Shown piece after piece: positions 34,591 to 43,780 of a stretch of DNA of 64,000 nt (the stretch's first letter is position 1; each line of letters begins with the position of its first letter). The notes under the pieces are model-generated. The model was not told the origin of the DNA and did not search any database. It saw nothing but the letters and a program-made list of their open reading frames with translations. Origin of the DNA: Pseudomonas sp. SL4(2022) (GTDB taxonomy: Bacteria > Pseudomonadota > Gammaproteobacteria > Pseudomonadales > Pseudomonadaceae); the NCBI RefSeq assembly GCF_026625725.1, contig NZ_CP113060.1:2982001-3046000 (forward strand). Direction: 5' to 3'. Both the position numbers and the translations under genes were made by a program.

Positions 34591-35016
34591 TCAGCCGATT
34601 TCGAAGGTCTGGCAGGCTTTGGCCAGTAAATGGCTGAGCTGCTGCATTTCTTCCCGGCTGAGGTTTTGCTCAAGGCTGGCGGCGGTTTGCAGGTAGACAT
34701 CACGCTCTTCCTGTTCCAGCGCGTTGGATTTGGCTGTGGCCAGCAGGCGCATGGCGCGGCCGTCTTCACTGCAGGGCAGGCGCTGCAGGTAACCACGTGC
34801 TTCCAGCTTGCTGGCCATGGCACTGGCGCTGGCCTTGCTGACGTTCATGCGCTCGGCCAGTTCGGTCAGGCGCAGGCCGTTTTCGGCGGACATCAGGGCA
34901 TACAGGTAGTCCAGTTCGCTATTGCTCAGCTCCATGCTGCCGCTGTGCTGGGCGTAATGCCGCCAGTGGTGCCACATGTGCCATTGCAGGCGTTTAAGGC
35001 TGTCGGTGATCGGCAT
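34591..35016 (-). CDS. MarR family transcriptional regulator
   Basis: A 141-residue winged-helix regulator. The recognition region is LRLTELAERMNVSKASASAMASKLEARGYLQRLP and the wing is SEDGRAMRLLAT. Long terminal helices suit dimerisation. GGGGAG precedes ATG 35016. The palindrome just upstream (35036-35055) is the likely autoregulatory operator. The downstream MATE gene is the expected target. Confidence 0.9.
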   Translation of the reverse strand: MPITDSLKRLQWHMWHHWRHYAQHSGSMELSNSELDYLYALMSAENGLRLTELAERMNVSKASASAMASKLEARGYLQRLPCSEDGRAMRLLATAKSNALEQEERDVYLQTAASLEQNLSREEMQQLSHLLAKACQTFEIG

Positions 35017-35035
35017 GCTTGCTCCCCTTTATGTT

Positions 35036-35055
35036 TTGTTAGGCTAACTAACTAA
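35036..35055 (-). promoter_or_regulatory. Candidate MarR operator
   Basis: GTTAG (35038-35042), G, CTAAC (35044-35048) is a perfect palindrome followed by a second TAACTAA half. On the minus strand it reads TTAGTTAGCCTAAC, the style of MarR-family operators. It lies 20 bases upstream of the marR-like start codon. Confidence 0.6.
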
Positions 35056-35107
35056 ATGGGGTGTGGCAAGCTGTGGACGATCGGTGGCGGGTGAGTGGGG
35101 GTTGGTG

Positions 35108-35836
35108 TCAGCGGTAACGCGCGAGTAATTCGTCGAACTCGCCAGCCTGTTTCATCTGCACCATGGCGCGCAGCAGTGCCATGGTGGGAACGTCGGGGGC
35201 GTCGCGGACGATGCACGCGATCGGGTCGGAGGCTATTTCATTGATGATGTGCAGTTTACGTTCTGCGGGTTGCTGGCGGTTAAACCAGTGCAGGGATAGT
35301 TCATTGCTGATGGCATAGCGGTTTCGCCGAGCGCTGAGTTTGAGCAGCACCTGATCCTGGGTGCGGGCGTCTTCACGCTGGATCTGGCCGCTGGCGAACA
35401 GCGGCTCCAGGCGTGGGTAAGTGAAGCCGAGGACGGTGCCCAGGCGCTCATTGAGCAGTTGCTCGGGCTCCAGTTTCTCGGGCGTAACGCCTGCCAGCAC
35501 ATCACGCTGGGTCATAAAGGGCAGGCTCCAGATATAGCGATGGTGGCCACTATTGACCCAGTTCGGGCTCACGTAGCAGCGCACATCAATCTCGCCGGTA
35601 TCCAGCGCGTGCTGCACACGCATACGCGGCATCACCACCATCTCAGCCTTGCGCCCAACCTTGGCGGCCAGACGCTGATGCAAGTCGACCAGGATGCCTT
35701 CCACTGCCTTGCCGTCTTCGATACGCACCATGGGCATGGCCCAGCTGTCGTTGATCGAGAAACGCAGCGCCCGCGCTTCGGCGTATGCGTTGTGGCTAAG
35801 GGTGAGCAACAGCAGTGCGGGCAACAGCTTGAGCAC
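35108..35836 (-). CDS. Transporter substrate-binding domain protein (SBP family 3)
   Basis: A 242-residue periplasmic protein. The signal peptide is about residues 1-20 (LLPALLLLTLSHNAYA), and the mature part has the family 3 fold (LRFSINDSWAMPM, EGILVDLHQRLAAKVG). The preferred start is GTG 35836, placed 9 bases after AAAGGA and directly before the signal peptide; the frame is open to 35920 but that part overlaps the upstream gene. No ABC transporter genes adjoin it, so it may act as a sensor or orphan binding protein. It follows the LysE gene by 29 bases. Confidence 0.8.
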   Translation of the reverse strand: MLKLLPALLLLTLSHNAYAEARALRFSINDSWAMPMVRIEDGKAVEGILVDLHQRLAAKVGRKAEMVVMPRMRVQHALDTGEIDVRCYVSPNWVNSGHHRYIWSLPFMTQRDVLAGVTPEKLEPEQLLNERLGTVLGFTYPRLEPLFASGQIQREDARTQDQVLLKLSARRNRYAISNELSLHWFNRQQPAERKLHIINEIASDPIACIVRDAPDVPTMALLRAMVQMKQAGEFDELLARYR

Positions 35837-35865
35837 CAGGGCGGATCCTTTCTGGTCGAGGCGGT

Positions 35866-36477
35866 TCAGCGCGTCATCGGCAGGGCTGCGCCCATCAGCG
35901 CAAACAGCCCGCCGCAGCAACGGTTGAAGCCTTTGCCACTGCGTTGCAGCCAGGGCCGCACACGATGAGCCATACGCGCCAGCAGGTATTCGACGCTGCC
36001 TTCGACCACGGCGAAGGTCAGCGCCATGATGGCGAACTGCAGTAAGAGGTCACCGCGTGGGTCGAGAAACTGCGGCAGAAAGGCGCCGAAAAACAGGATC
36101 ACCTTGGGGTTGGACAATGCCGATAGCAGGCCCTGGCGAAACAGCTTGACGCCGCTGCTCTCGCGGGCCTTCTCTGCCATCGCGAGGTGCAGGGGCGGTG
36201 CGCGCCAGAGTTGAATGCCCAGCCAGATCAGGTAGGCACCGCCGAGCCATTTGAGAAGGGTCAGGGCCTGCGCCGAGGTTTGTAGCAAGGTGCCGATACC
36301 GAGCATCGACAAAGCCATCAGCAGGGTGAAACCGAGTACGCCGCCGCTAACCGTAAACAGGGTTTTGCGATGGCCGTACAAGGCGCCATGGCTGAGCGCG
36401 AGCAGGCCGTTGGGGCCAGGCGTCAGCGCCAGGCCAAATACCGCTGTGACAAAAAGCAGCCAGGTATGCAGAGCCAT
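35866..36477 (-). CDS. LysE/RhtB family amino acid exporter
   Basis: A 203-residue inner-membrane protein with about six hydrophobic helices. The N-terminal signature ALTPGPNGLLALSHG and the central GVKLFRQGLLSALSNPKVILFFGAFLPQF are diagnostic of LysE/RhtB exporters, which pump out amino acids or homoserine lactones. Start ATG 36477. It precedes the substrate-binding protein gene on the same strand. Confidence 0.92.
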   Translation of the reverse strand: MALHTWLLFVTAVFGLALTPGPNGLLALSHGALYGHRKTLFTVSGGVLGFTLLMALSMLGIGTLLQTSAQALTLLKWLGGAYLIWLGIQLWRAPPLHLAMAEKARESSGVKLFRQGLLSALSNPKVILFFGAFLPQFLDPRGDLLLQFAIMALTFAVVEGSVEYLLARMAHRVRPWLQRSGKGFNRCCGGLFALMGAALPMTR

Positions 36478-36961
36478 AAGACAGGTATCCAGACGCAGGG
36501 AAGTGCAGGGCCTTGTACGTCCCTGCGAGTCCCTGTTTTTTCATGCTGCGTGTGGATAGTCAAGCCGGCTTAAGCCGCACGGTCGTCATGATGATAAGCC
36601 TGGGCGGTGCAAGGAGGGGCAGCGATTGGCCTGCAAAAAATCTGCTGGCGCGGAGCGCAGCGCTTTGTCGGTAAAGGTGGAAATACCGCTTGCTCGCTGC
36701 CTGGCAGCCGTCCGAAGAGACTGGGCGGGATGTGTCTTGGACCACGTTATGAGCATCTTTGCCTCAATAGCCGACAGCTTGTTGCAGTCGGCCTGACGTG
36801 CTGAGCGGACGAACGCCCCCCGGCTGTGGCAAACTCCGAGGCTCGTAACAGGACGTTTCATGGATCGAGTTTGCTGAGCCTGTCAGCCCATTTTTGCCCA
36901 TGGCGCATAGCCTCGGGCGCATTGCATAACTGGCCGCTGCCTGCGGCAAAGAACAAGAGGA
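36478..36961. other. 484-base intergenic region without a recognised gene
   Basis: It lies between the divergent lysE-type and KAS III genes and must hold both promoters. Short open frames on both strands are not convincing. No repeat, terminator or RNA structure stood out. Confidence 0.5.
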
Positions 36962-38089
36962 ATGACTGTGTATAACGTCGTGATCAGTGGTACCGGCCTC
37001 TATACCCCGGCTAACAGTATTTCCAACGATGAGTTGGTCGAGTCGTTCAACACCTACGTGCAGCAGTTCAATGCCGACAACGCGGCGGCCATCGCCAGTG
37101 GTGAAATCGAAGCGCTGAGTGAGTCGAGCAGCGGTTTTATCGAAAAAGCGTCCGGCATCAAGAGCCGCTTTGTCATGGACAAGGCCGGCATCCTCGACCC
37201 TAAACGCATGGCACCACGCATCCCGGAGCGTAGCAATGAAGACTGGGGCATCCTCTGCGAAATGGCCGTAGGCGCCGCCAAGGACGCCATGGCCCGTGCC
37301 GGCAAGACCGCTGCCGATATCGACGGGGTGATCGTCGCGTGTTCCAACCTGCAGCGCGCCTATCCGGCGGTGGCGATTGAGGTGCAGGCTGCGCTGGGTA
37401 TTCAGGGCTTCGGCTACGACATGAACGTGGCCTGCTCTTCGGCCACCTTCGGCATTCAGGCGGCGGCCAACAGTGTGCAACTGGGGCAGGCCCGCGCGAT
37501 TCTGATGGTCAACCCGGAAATCTGCACCGGCCACCTGAACTTCCGTGATCGCGACAGCCACTTTATCTTCGGCGACGCGGCCACCGCCGTGATCATTGAA
37601 CGTGCCGACCAGGCCACGTCGAACTACCAGTTCGATATCGTCGGCACCAAGCTGATCACCCAGTTCAGCAACAACATCCGCAACAACTTCGGCTTCCTCA
37701 ACCGCTGTGGGGAAGAGGGCGTTGGTGCCCGCGACAAGCTGTTTGTGCAGGAAGGTCGCAAGGTGTTCAAGGATGTCTGCCCGATGGTCGCCGAGCTGAT
37801 TGCCGCGCACCTGGCCGAGAACAAGCTGAACGTCGGCGATGTGAAGCGCTTCTGGCTGCACCAAGCCAACCTCAACATGAACCTGCTGATCGCGCGCAAG
37901 CTGCTCGGTCGCGATGCTGAACCAGGCGAGGCACCGGTGATTCTCGACACCTACGCCAACACCAGTTCGGCCGGTTCGGTGATCGCCCTGCACACATACC
38001 AGGAAGACCTGCCGAGCGGTGCCCTGGGCGTGCTCAGCTCGTTCGGCGCCGGTTATTCGATTGGTAGCGTGATCCTGCGTAAGCACTAA
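36962..38089 (+). CDS. Beta-ketoacyl-ACP synthase III family protein (PA3286-like)
   Basis: A 375-residue thiolase-fold condensing enzyme. The catalytic triad is complete: Cys158 in [10 protein letters not shown], His300 in LHQANLNMN, Asn333 in [10 protein letters not shown]. aeruginosa PA3286, also placed before an ECF sigma gene, moves octanoyl-CoA from beta-oxidation into fatty acid synthesis (established for that protein; applied here by resemblance). The stop overlaps the sigma-factor start (TAATG). It is the first gene of a three-gene operon. Confidence 0.88.
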   Translation: MTVYNVVISGTGLYTPANSISNDELVESFNTYVQQFNADNAAAIASGEIEALSESSSGFIEKASGIKSRFVMDKAGILDPKRMAPRIPERSNEDWGILCEMAVGAAKDAMARAGKTAADIDGVIVACSNLQRAYPAVAIEVQAALGIQGFGYDMNVACSSATFGIQAAANSVQLGQARAILMVNPEICTGHLNFRDRDSHFIFGDAATAVIIERADQATSNYQFDIVGTKLITQFSNNIRNNFGFLNRCGEEGVGARDKLFVQEGRKVFKDVCPMVAELIAAHLAENKLNVGDVKRFWLHQANLNMNLLIARKLLGRDAEPGEAPVILDTYANTSSAGSVIALHTYQEDLPSGALGVLSSFGAGYSIGSVILRKH

Positions 38090-38700
38090 TGGATTACCCG
38101 GCCGATCAGGCGCTGCTCACGCGTCTGCGTGCAGGCGAACAGAAGGCCTACCGCGAGCTGGTTGCCACCTATCAGGGGGCGATGCGCGCGGTGGCCTTTG
38201 CCATTGTTGGCCGCCGCAATGCCGATGAAGTGGTACAGGACGCCTGGCTGGCCGTGGTGCGCAGCCTCGACGGTTTTCAGGCGCGTTCCAGCCTGAAGAC
38301 CTGGCTGCTGACCATCACCGCCAACACCGCGAAAACCCGCCTGAAGGGCAATCGCCGCGAAGTGCTGCTCGACGATATTCCCGCGCCTCACGGCAGTATT
38401 GGTGATGAACGTTTCAGTGCGGACGGCCATTGGCTGCTGGCGCCGCATGCCTGGCATCACGACTCGCCGGAAGCCCTGCTGACCGAGGAGGAATTGCGCG
38501 AATGCCTGGAGAAAACCCTGGCCAGCCTGTCCGAGTTGCAGGGCAGCGTGTTGCACCTGCGTGAGCGTGAAGGGTTGGAGTTGGAGGAGATCTGTAATCT
38601 TTTGCAGGTTTCGCTCTCCAATGTGCGGGTGCTGTTGCACCGCGCACGGCTCAAGGTATTCGCCACCCTGGAGCATTTTGAGGAGACCGGCCAATGTTGA
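38089..38700 (+). CDS. ECF-type RNA polymerase sigma factor
   Basis: A 203-residue sigma-70 family protein of the extracytoplasmic-function group: region 2 (YRELVATYQGAMRAVAFAIVGRRNADEVVQDAWLAVVR split across about residues 20-60) and region 4 (LQGSVLHLREREGLELEEICNLLQVSLSNVRVLLHRARLK). The start overlaps the KAS III stop, and its end overlaps the zinc-finger gene by 7 bases, so all three are translationally coupled. It would redirect RNA polymerase to an unknown regulon that may include envelope lipid genes (inference). Confidence 0.92.
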   Translation: MDYPADQALLTRLRAGEQKAYRELVATYQGAMRAVAFAIVGRRNADEVVQDAWLAVVRSLDGFQARSSLKTWLLTITANTAKTRLKGNRREVLLDDIPAPHGSIGDERFSADGHWLLAPHAWHHDSPEALLTEEELRECLEKTLASLSELQGSVLHLREREGLELEEICNLLQVSLSNVRVLLHRARLKVFATLEHFEETGQC

Positions 38701-38927
38701 GTTGCAAGCAGCTGGTGGCCCACTCCAGCGAGTTTCTCGATGGGCAGTTAGGCCTGCGTCAGCGCATGTCGGTACGTTTGCACCTGGCCATGTGTCAGCA
38801 CTGTCGGCGGTTTATCAAACAGATGCGCCTGAGCCAGACGGTGCTGCGCCAGCTGCCGCCCGAGCAAAGCGCCGAGCTGGACGCGTTGGCCGCCAAGCTG
38901 GCTGAGTTACGCCGCCAGCATTCCTGA
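38694..38927 (+). CDS. Small zf-HC2 family protein, probable anti-sigma factor
   Basis: A 77-residue cytoplasmic protein with the anti-sigma zinc motif His-x3-Cys-x2-Cys (HLAMCQHC, residues about 30-37) preceded by CKQLVAHSSEFLDG. It has no membrane segment, unlike most anti-ECF factors. It overlaps the sigma gene, which is the classic arrangement for a cognate pair. Binding to the sigma factor is inferred. Confidence 0.83.
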   Translation: MLSCKQLVAHSSEFLDGQLGLRQRMSVRLHLAMCQHCRRFIKQMRLSQTVLRQLPPEQSAELDALAAKLAELRRQHS

Positions 38928-38959
38928 TCGCCAGGCCGTTGGCCTGGCTCACTTCTCGT

Positions 38960-39493
38960 TTACTCGGCTTCCTGAGCGGCCTTTAGCGCCTCATAGGCCG
39001 GTGCGGCGTAGATGCCGACTTCCACTGCAAGCGCCATCACCCGCGTCAGGTCTGTGCTGTACACCAGTACGGCTTGCAGCGCGTCATCCAGCGGTTCGCT
39101 GAAGTCCAGCAAGACATACCCCTTGGTTTCCGGCGACAGGCTGGCCAGTTGCACCTGAATGCGGTTCAGCGCTTTCAGCGGCTCAACCTTCACCAGTTGT
39201 TTGGGCTTGAGCACAAAGCTCACTTCCGGGCCGAACGACTCAGTGATCTGCTGGAACAGTGCGTCATAGCTATCGGCCTGGAACAGCACGGTTTCCGGCA
39301 GGCTACCAACCACCACCCATTCACCCAGAGGGATAGGGAAGCTGTCGTCGTAGTTGATGTCCGGGTTCGCGGCGAGAAATGCCTGTGGGTCGGCGTAAGC
39401 CTGGGCGGCTTCATCGGCGATACGCGCGACGTCTTCGGCCAGCATGCAGCCCGAGCTTATCTTGCTGATCAGTTCTTCGAGCTGGGCTTTCAT
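38960..39493 (-). CDS. Conserved hypothetical cytoplasmic protein
   Basis: A 177-residue acidic protein with no signal peptide or membrane helix and no recognised domain. It starts with a helical segment (AQLEELISKISSGCMLAEDVARIADEA) and has a beta-rich middle (GEWVVVGSLPETVLF). ATG 39493 is chosen because AGGATGA lies just upstream; ATG 39502 is in frame. It converges on the zinc-finger gene, 33 bases away. Confidence 0.7.
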   Translation of the reverse strand: MKAQLEELISKISSGCMLAEDVARIADEAAQAYADPQAFLAANPDINYDDSFPIPLGEWVVVGSLPETVLFQADSYDALFQQITESFGPEVSFVLKPKQLVKVEPLKALNRIQVQLASLSPETKGYVLLDFSEPLDDALQAVLVYSTDLTRVMALAVEVGIYAAPAYEALKAAQEAE

Positions 39494-39617
39494 TGCGGTC
39501 ATCCTGGGGTATAAAAAGAGGCTGGCAAGGATAGCCGGAAATGACCGGAGAAGCTGCACCTGTGGGCGTGCAGCATGGCCCGTGTGGGTTCTTGTCGCCG
39601 CAGTGCGGCGAGCCTGT

Positions 39618-39656
39618 CTGTACGCTAGCGTACAGATAAATAATCAGATTCGATTA
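39618..39656. promoter_or_regulatory. Two adjacent palindromes upstream of the first Crp/Fnr-type gene
   Basis: A perfect 18-base palindrome CTGTACGCTAGCGTACAG (39618-39635) is followed by TAATC (39641-39645) and GATTA (39652-39656). Both lie 75-115 bases before ATG 39731. The first has the form of a TetR-type operator; the second resembles a half-conserved dyad. The bound protein is unknown. Confidence 0.6.
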
Positions 39657-39730
39657 TGCTGGCCTGTGCAGTCCAGGCGCTGTTGTGTTTATGCATGAAT
39701 AGCCAGCAGATCCTCGATTCGGAGACAGTG

Positions 39731-40459
39731 ATGTCCGTAAACCCCAGTCCGCAGCAGAACCACCTTCTTGCCACCTTGCCTGATGAGGTTCTGGAGCGTC
39801 TGCTGCCGCACCTTGAGCTGGTGGCCATGCCGTTGGGCATGGTGCTGTATGAATCGGGCGATACCTTACGCCATGTGTACTTTCCCACCGACTCGATTGT
39901 CTCCCTGCTGTATGTGATGGAGAGCGGCGCATCGGCGGAGATTTCCGTGGTGGGTAATGACGGGGTCATCGGTGTGGCGCTGTTCATGGGCGGCGAGAGC
40001 ACCACCAGCCGCGCCATTGTGCAAAGTGCCGGTAGCGCTTACCGGGTACTCGGCAAACGCTTCAAGGAAGAGTTCAACCGCCATGGCGACATGCTGCAGC
40101 TGATGCTGCGCTACAGCCAGGCGCTGATTACCCAGATGGCGCAGACGGCGGTGTGCAACCGCCATCACTCGATTGATCAGCAGCTGTGCCGTTGGTTATT
40201 GCTGTCGCTGGATCGTCTTTCCGGCAGCCAGCTGGCCATGACCCAGGAGCTGATTGCCAATATGCTTGGCGTACGCCGCGAAGGCGTTACTGAGGCCGCC
40301 GGCAAGCTGCATCGCCTGGGGGTTATCGATTACAGCCGTGGGCTAATCACCGTGCTGGATCGGGACAAGCTCGAGCGCCTGAGCTGTGAGTGCTATGCCG
40401 TGGTCAAACGCGAAACCGACCGCCTGCTGCCATATAAAGTGGCGCATCCGGCGCACTAA
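39731..40459 (+). CDS. Crp/Fnr family transcriptional regulator (first of tandem pair)
   Basis: A 242-residue regulator with an N-terminal cyclic-nucleotide-binding-like beta barrel (residues about 15-125, including VGNDGVIGVALFMGG) and a C-terminal HTH (MTQELIANMLGVRREGVTEAAGKLHRLGVIDYSRG). The barrel lacks an obvious cAMP phosphate-binding cassette and the Fnr cysteines, so the signal is unknown. Start ATG 39731 follows GGAG. It is paralogous to the next gene, 150 bases downstream. Confidence 0.85.
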   Translation: MSVNPSPQQNHLLATLPDEVLERLLPHLELVAMPLGMVLYESGDTLRHVYFPTDSIVSLLYVMESGASAEISVVGNDGVIGVALFMGGESTTSRAIVQSAGSAYRVLGKRFKEEFNRHGDMLQLMLRYSQALITQMAQTAVCNRHHSIDQQLCRWLLLSLDRLSGSQLAMTQELIANMLGVRREGVTEAAGKLHRLGVIDYSRGLITVLDRDKLERLSCECYAVVKRETDRLLPYKVAHPAH

Positions 40460-40609
40460 CCGGTTACGCGCGCGGATAGCCATTTAATCGCCTGGCTTGA
40501 GTGCCGCAGCGCACAGAGCCGTGCTCAATGCTCAGGCAGACTGCAACGGCGAGAGCGTCAAGCACCGTTGTCGCGCCATTCTTTGGCAAGCCGTGCTCGG
40601 GACAAGTGA

Positions 40610-41314
40610 ATGTCTGTTAAAGCACCGCTGCATATCCTCAGCCAGCTGATCGAGAGCCTACCGAGCAAGTCACGCAAACACCTGCTCGACGGCTGCGAGC
40701 AGGTGGACCTGGTTTTCGGCAGCGTGTTGCACGAGGCCCACCAACCGATTCACCACGTGTACTTCCCTTTGAGCGGGTTTGTTTCTCTGGTCACCACCTT
40801 AGAGGGGCATCAACCCCTGGAAATGGGGCTGATAGGTAATGAAGGCATGCTCGGTGCCACCCTCGCCCTGGGGGTGGCGCAGGCTCCGATGCGCGCCGTG
40901 GTACAGGGTGCCGGCAGTGCCTTGTGTCTCAGCAGTACGCTGTTCAAGCAGGAGCTGCTGAACAGCCCGGCCTTGCTGCGTATGCTCAAACGCTATCTGT
41001 ATGTGGTGATGGCGCAGTTGTCGCAGAGTGCCGCCTGCATGCATTTTCACGAGATCGAGCCGCGCCTGGCTCGTTGGCTGCTGATGACCCACGACCGCGC
41101 GCATGCCGATCATTTTCACCTGACCCATGAATTTCTCGCCGACATGCTCGGGGTGCGCCGCAGTGGGGTGTCGATTGCCGCCGCCGCCATGCAGGAGCGC
41201 GGCCTGATCAGCTACAGCCGTGGCGAGATCAATATCCTCAACCGCCATGGCCTGGAGCAGGTGGCGTGTGAGTGCTATGCGGTGCTGCGGGCTGATTACC
41301 GTGCACAGTTCTAG
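40610..41314 (+). CDS. Crp/Fnr family transcriptional regulator (second of tandem pair)
   Basis: A 234-residue paralogue of the upstream regulator: VYFPLSGFVSLVTTLEG and IGNEGMLGATLALG match the barrel, and THEFLADMLGVRRSGVSIAAAAMQERGLISYSRG matches the HTH. Both share the C-terminal CECYAV motif. The start is ATG 40610 with only a weak GGGAC site. Its stop overlaps the convergent GGDEF/EAL gene by four bases. Confidence 0.85.
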   Translation: MSVKAPLHILSQLIESLPSKSRKHLLDGCEQVDLVFGSVLHEAHQPIHHVYFPLSGFVSLVTTLEGHQPLEMGLIGNEGMLGATLALGVAQAPMRAVVQGAGSALCLSSTLFKQELLNSPALLRMLKRYLYVVMAQLSQSAACMHFHEIEPRLARWLLMTHDRAHADHFHLTHEFLADMLGVRRSGVSIAAAAMQERGLISYSRGEINILNRHGLEQVACECYAVLRADYRAQF

Positions 41315-43425
41315 GAGGTATTCGCCAGGGTATTGATTGGCGAGTGGATGCCGCTGCGCAGCAGGTGGGTGAACTGCTCCACGCTGACTGGATGGCTGAA
41401 CAGATAGCCCTGGCCTTCACCGCACTGATGGTGGCGCAGAAACTCCAACTGCGCCGGTTCCTCGATGCCTTCGGCAATCACCCGCTGTTTTAGGCTGTTG
41501 CCCATGGCAATGACCGCACTGACGATGATGCCATTGCTGTTCTCGATGGCCTGGACAAAGGTGCGATCAATCTTCAGCACATCGATGGGGAACTGGGTGA
41601 GGTAACTGAGGCTGGAATAGCCTGTGCCGAAATCATCCACCGCCAGCTGTACGCCGAGGTTCTTCAGTTGCTGCAGGATCGTCGCGCTGGCCTGGGCATC
41701 ACGCATCAGCACGCTTTCGGTGATTTCCAGTTGCAGTTTGTGGGCGTCCAGATCACTGCTCTGCAACGCCTCGCGCACGCTGTCGACAAAGTCCTGACGG
41801 CGAAACTCCAGGGCTGAGATGTTCACTGCCACCGAATCCAGGACATAGCCGCAGTTTTCCCAGCGCTTGGCCTGTTTGCAGGCCTGCTGCAAGACCCAGC
41901 GACCCAGCGGCACGATCAGGCCGCAGGCCTCGGCAACCGGGATGAAACGAGCCGGCAGGATTATCCCCCAACTGGGGTGCTGCCAGCGGATCAGTGCTTC
42001 GGCGCTGGTAATACGGCCGCTGTGCAGGTCGATCTTGGGCTGGTAGTGAAGGATGAACTGATCTTTTTCCAGGGCGCTGCGCAGGTGTGCTTCAACCACT
42101 TGTCGTTCTACTGCGCGTACATTCATTTCACTGCGAAAGAACTGGTAGTTGTTACGGCCTTCTTCCTTGGCCTGGTACATCGCGGTGTCGGCTGTACGGA
42201 TCAGATCAGGCGCATTCTCGGCATCATTGGGGTAGGTGCTGATACCGATGCTGGCGCTGATATGCAGCTGCTGGTCTGCGATTACATAGGTACTGGCCAG
42301 GGCCTCGAGGATTTTCTCGGCTGTACGCGCGGCATCCTCGGCCGAGTGACTTTCCCCCAACAGGACGACGAACTCGTCGCCGCCCAGGCGGCTGACGGTA
42401 TCGGAACCGCGCACGCAGTCACTCAGGCGCAGCGCCACGGCCTGTAGCAGCTGATCGCCAACACTGTGGCCCAACGAGTCATTGATGTGTTTGAAGTTGT
42501 CCAGGTCGAGGAACAGCAGGGCCAGTTGGCCGTTATGCCGTTCGGCCAGGGCAATCGCCTGGCCGATGCGGTCGTTGAGCAGGGCGCGATTGGGCAGGTT
42601 GGTCAGGCTGTCGTGCTGTGCCAGGTGGGTCATTTTCTCGGTCATGGCGTGGGCGGCGGTTATGTCGTGAAACACCATTACGGCACCCTTGAGGCGCCCG
42701 GCCGAGTCATGGATCGGCGCGGCGGAATCCTCAATCGTCGATTCGCTGCCGTCGCGGCGGATCAGCAGGGTGCCGGCCGCCAGTAGCTTGCAGGTGTTGT
42801 CCTGCAGTACCTTGACGACCGGGTTGGCCACTGGCTCGCGGGTCTTGCTGTGGACCAGGCACATGATGCGCTCGATCGGTTGCTTCTGTGCGTCGGCAAG
42901 TTGCCAGCCGGTCATCCGCTCGGCCGCCGCATTCAGGTAGTCGACCTGGCCGTGCAGGTCGGTGCCAATCACCGCATCGCTGATCGAGTTAAGGGTGATG
43001 GCCAGGCGTGTCTTCTCGACAAACAGCGCTTCTTCAACCGCCTTGCGCAGAATGATATTGCGCAGCGCCTGTGGCACCAGGGCGTTGTTGAAATAGTCCT
43101 TGTACAGGCAGCCCTGGGCACCCTGGCGAATCGCTTCGCTGGTTTGCTGATCGGCATCCAGTTCGCTGAGGGTCATGATCGGAATACCCGGCACCAGGGC
43201 AAACAGGGCTGTAAAAGTGGCCAGTCCCTGGCTGTCCGGTAAGTGCAGATCGACCAGGATGGCGTCGATCGTCACGGCGTTGTCTGCGCGCAGACGCTCC
43301 ATGGCGATGCTCAATCGGGTTACCCACTCAATGCTGAAAGGACCGTCCTGGGCGCGTTGCAGGGCTTCTTCCAGGGTGGCCGCGTCATGGCTGTTGCTGG
43401 TGATGATCAGGATGCGATTGCCCAT
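41311..43425 (-). CDS. Response-regulator/PAS/GGDEF/EAL cyclic di-GMP protein
   Basis: A 704-residue cytoplasmic protein with four domains in order: receiver (about 1-125, Asp in ILVDLHLPDSQG), PAS (about 140-255, with LNAAAERMTGW), diguanylate cyclase with intact GGDEF at 348-352, and phosphodiesterase with EAL at 476-478 and DDFGTGYSSL. Both catalytic cores look intact, so it could make or degrade cyclic di-GMP under control of phosphorylation. Start ATG 43425 with AAGGAAG upstream. No histidine kinase gene adjoins it. Confidence 0.92.
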   Translation of the reverse strand: MGNRILIITSNSHDAATLEEALQRAQDGPFSIEWVTRLSIAMERLRADNAVTIDAILVDLHLPDSQGLATFTALFALVPGIPIMTLSELDADQQTSEAIRQGAQGCLYKDYFNNALVPQALRNIILRKAVEEALFVEKTRLAITLNSISDAVIGTDLHGQVDYLNAAAERMTGWQLADAQKQPIERIMCLVHSKTREPVANPVVKVLQDNTCKLLAAGTLLIRRDGSESTIEDSAAPIHDSAGRLKGAVMVFHDITAAHAMTEKMTHLAQHDSLTNLPNRALLNDRIGQAIALAERHNGQLALLFLDLDNFKHINDSLGHSVGDQLLQAVALRLSDCVRGSDTVSRLGGDEFVVLLGESHSAEDAARTAEKILEALASTYVIADQQLHISASIGISTYPNDAENAPDLIRTADTAMYQAKEEGRNNYQFFRSEMNVRAVERQVVEAHLRSALEKDQFILHYQPKIDLHSGRITSAEALIRWQHPSWGIILPARFIPVAEACGLIVPLGRWVLQQACKQAKRWENCGYVLDSVAVNISALEFRRQDFVDSVREALQSSDLDAHKLQLEITESVLMRDAQASATILQQLKNLGVQLAVDDFGTGYSSLSYLTQFPIDVLKIDRTFVQAIENSNGIIVSAVIAMGNSLKQRVIAEGIEEPAQLEFLRHHQCGEGQGYLFSHPVSVEQFTHLLRSGIHSPINTLANTS

Positions 43426-43483
43426 ATGACCGAGACTTCCTTTTCGCGCTCTGCGCAAGTGATGGCGGAACGGCCGCCCGGCG

Positions 43484-43780
43484 TCAGAAGCGCAGACCGG
43501 GTGGCTGTGCTGGCATGTTTGGGGGCAGAGCCGGCGCTAATGGGGCAAGCCACTGATCGGCACGCCAGGCCCCGGGGGGCGGGCTGGCCTTGTCACGGTC
43601 CAGCCAAGCGGCCGGTTGCAGTTCGTGGCGGCTACGCAAAGGCTGGACTGCAGGCCGCTCGGCGTCGCGGGTGAAAGCGTCCGCTGCGAACAGTTCCTCG
43701 GCCCGTACACTGGCATTCAGCAACAACAGCCCCATCAGGCTATAACAGGCCGCTGTAGGGATAAAACCGAACCTGTGCAT
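43484..43780 (-). CDS. Hypothetical secreted protein
   Basis: A 98-residue product with a signal peptide (hydrophobic residues about 5-24, cleavage after SVRA). The mature part is Pro-rich at its C-terminus (PLAPALPPNMPAQPPGLRF) and shows no known domain. ATG 43780 has GGAG 7 bases upstream; the frame is open to 43804. It lies upstream of the cyclic di-GMP gene on the same strand, with 58 bases between. Function unknown. Confidence 0.6.
   Translation of the reverse strand: MHRFGFIPTAACYSLMGLLLLNASVRAEELFAADAFTRDAERPAVQPLRSRHELQPAAWLDRDKASPPPGAWRADQWLAPLAPALPPNMPAQPPGLRF

Noticed and set aside
36586..36861. Short frames on both strands in the lysE/KAS III gap
   Set aside because: No conserved motif, no clear ribosome site, and sequence character unlike neighbouring genes.
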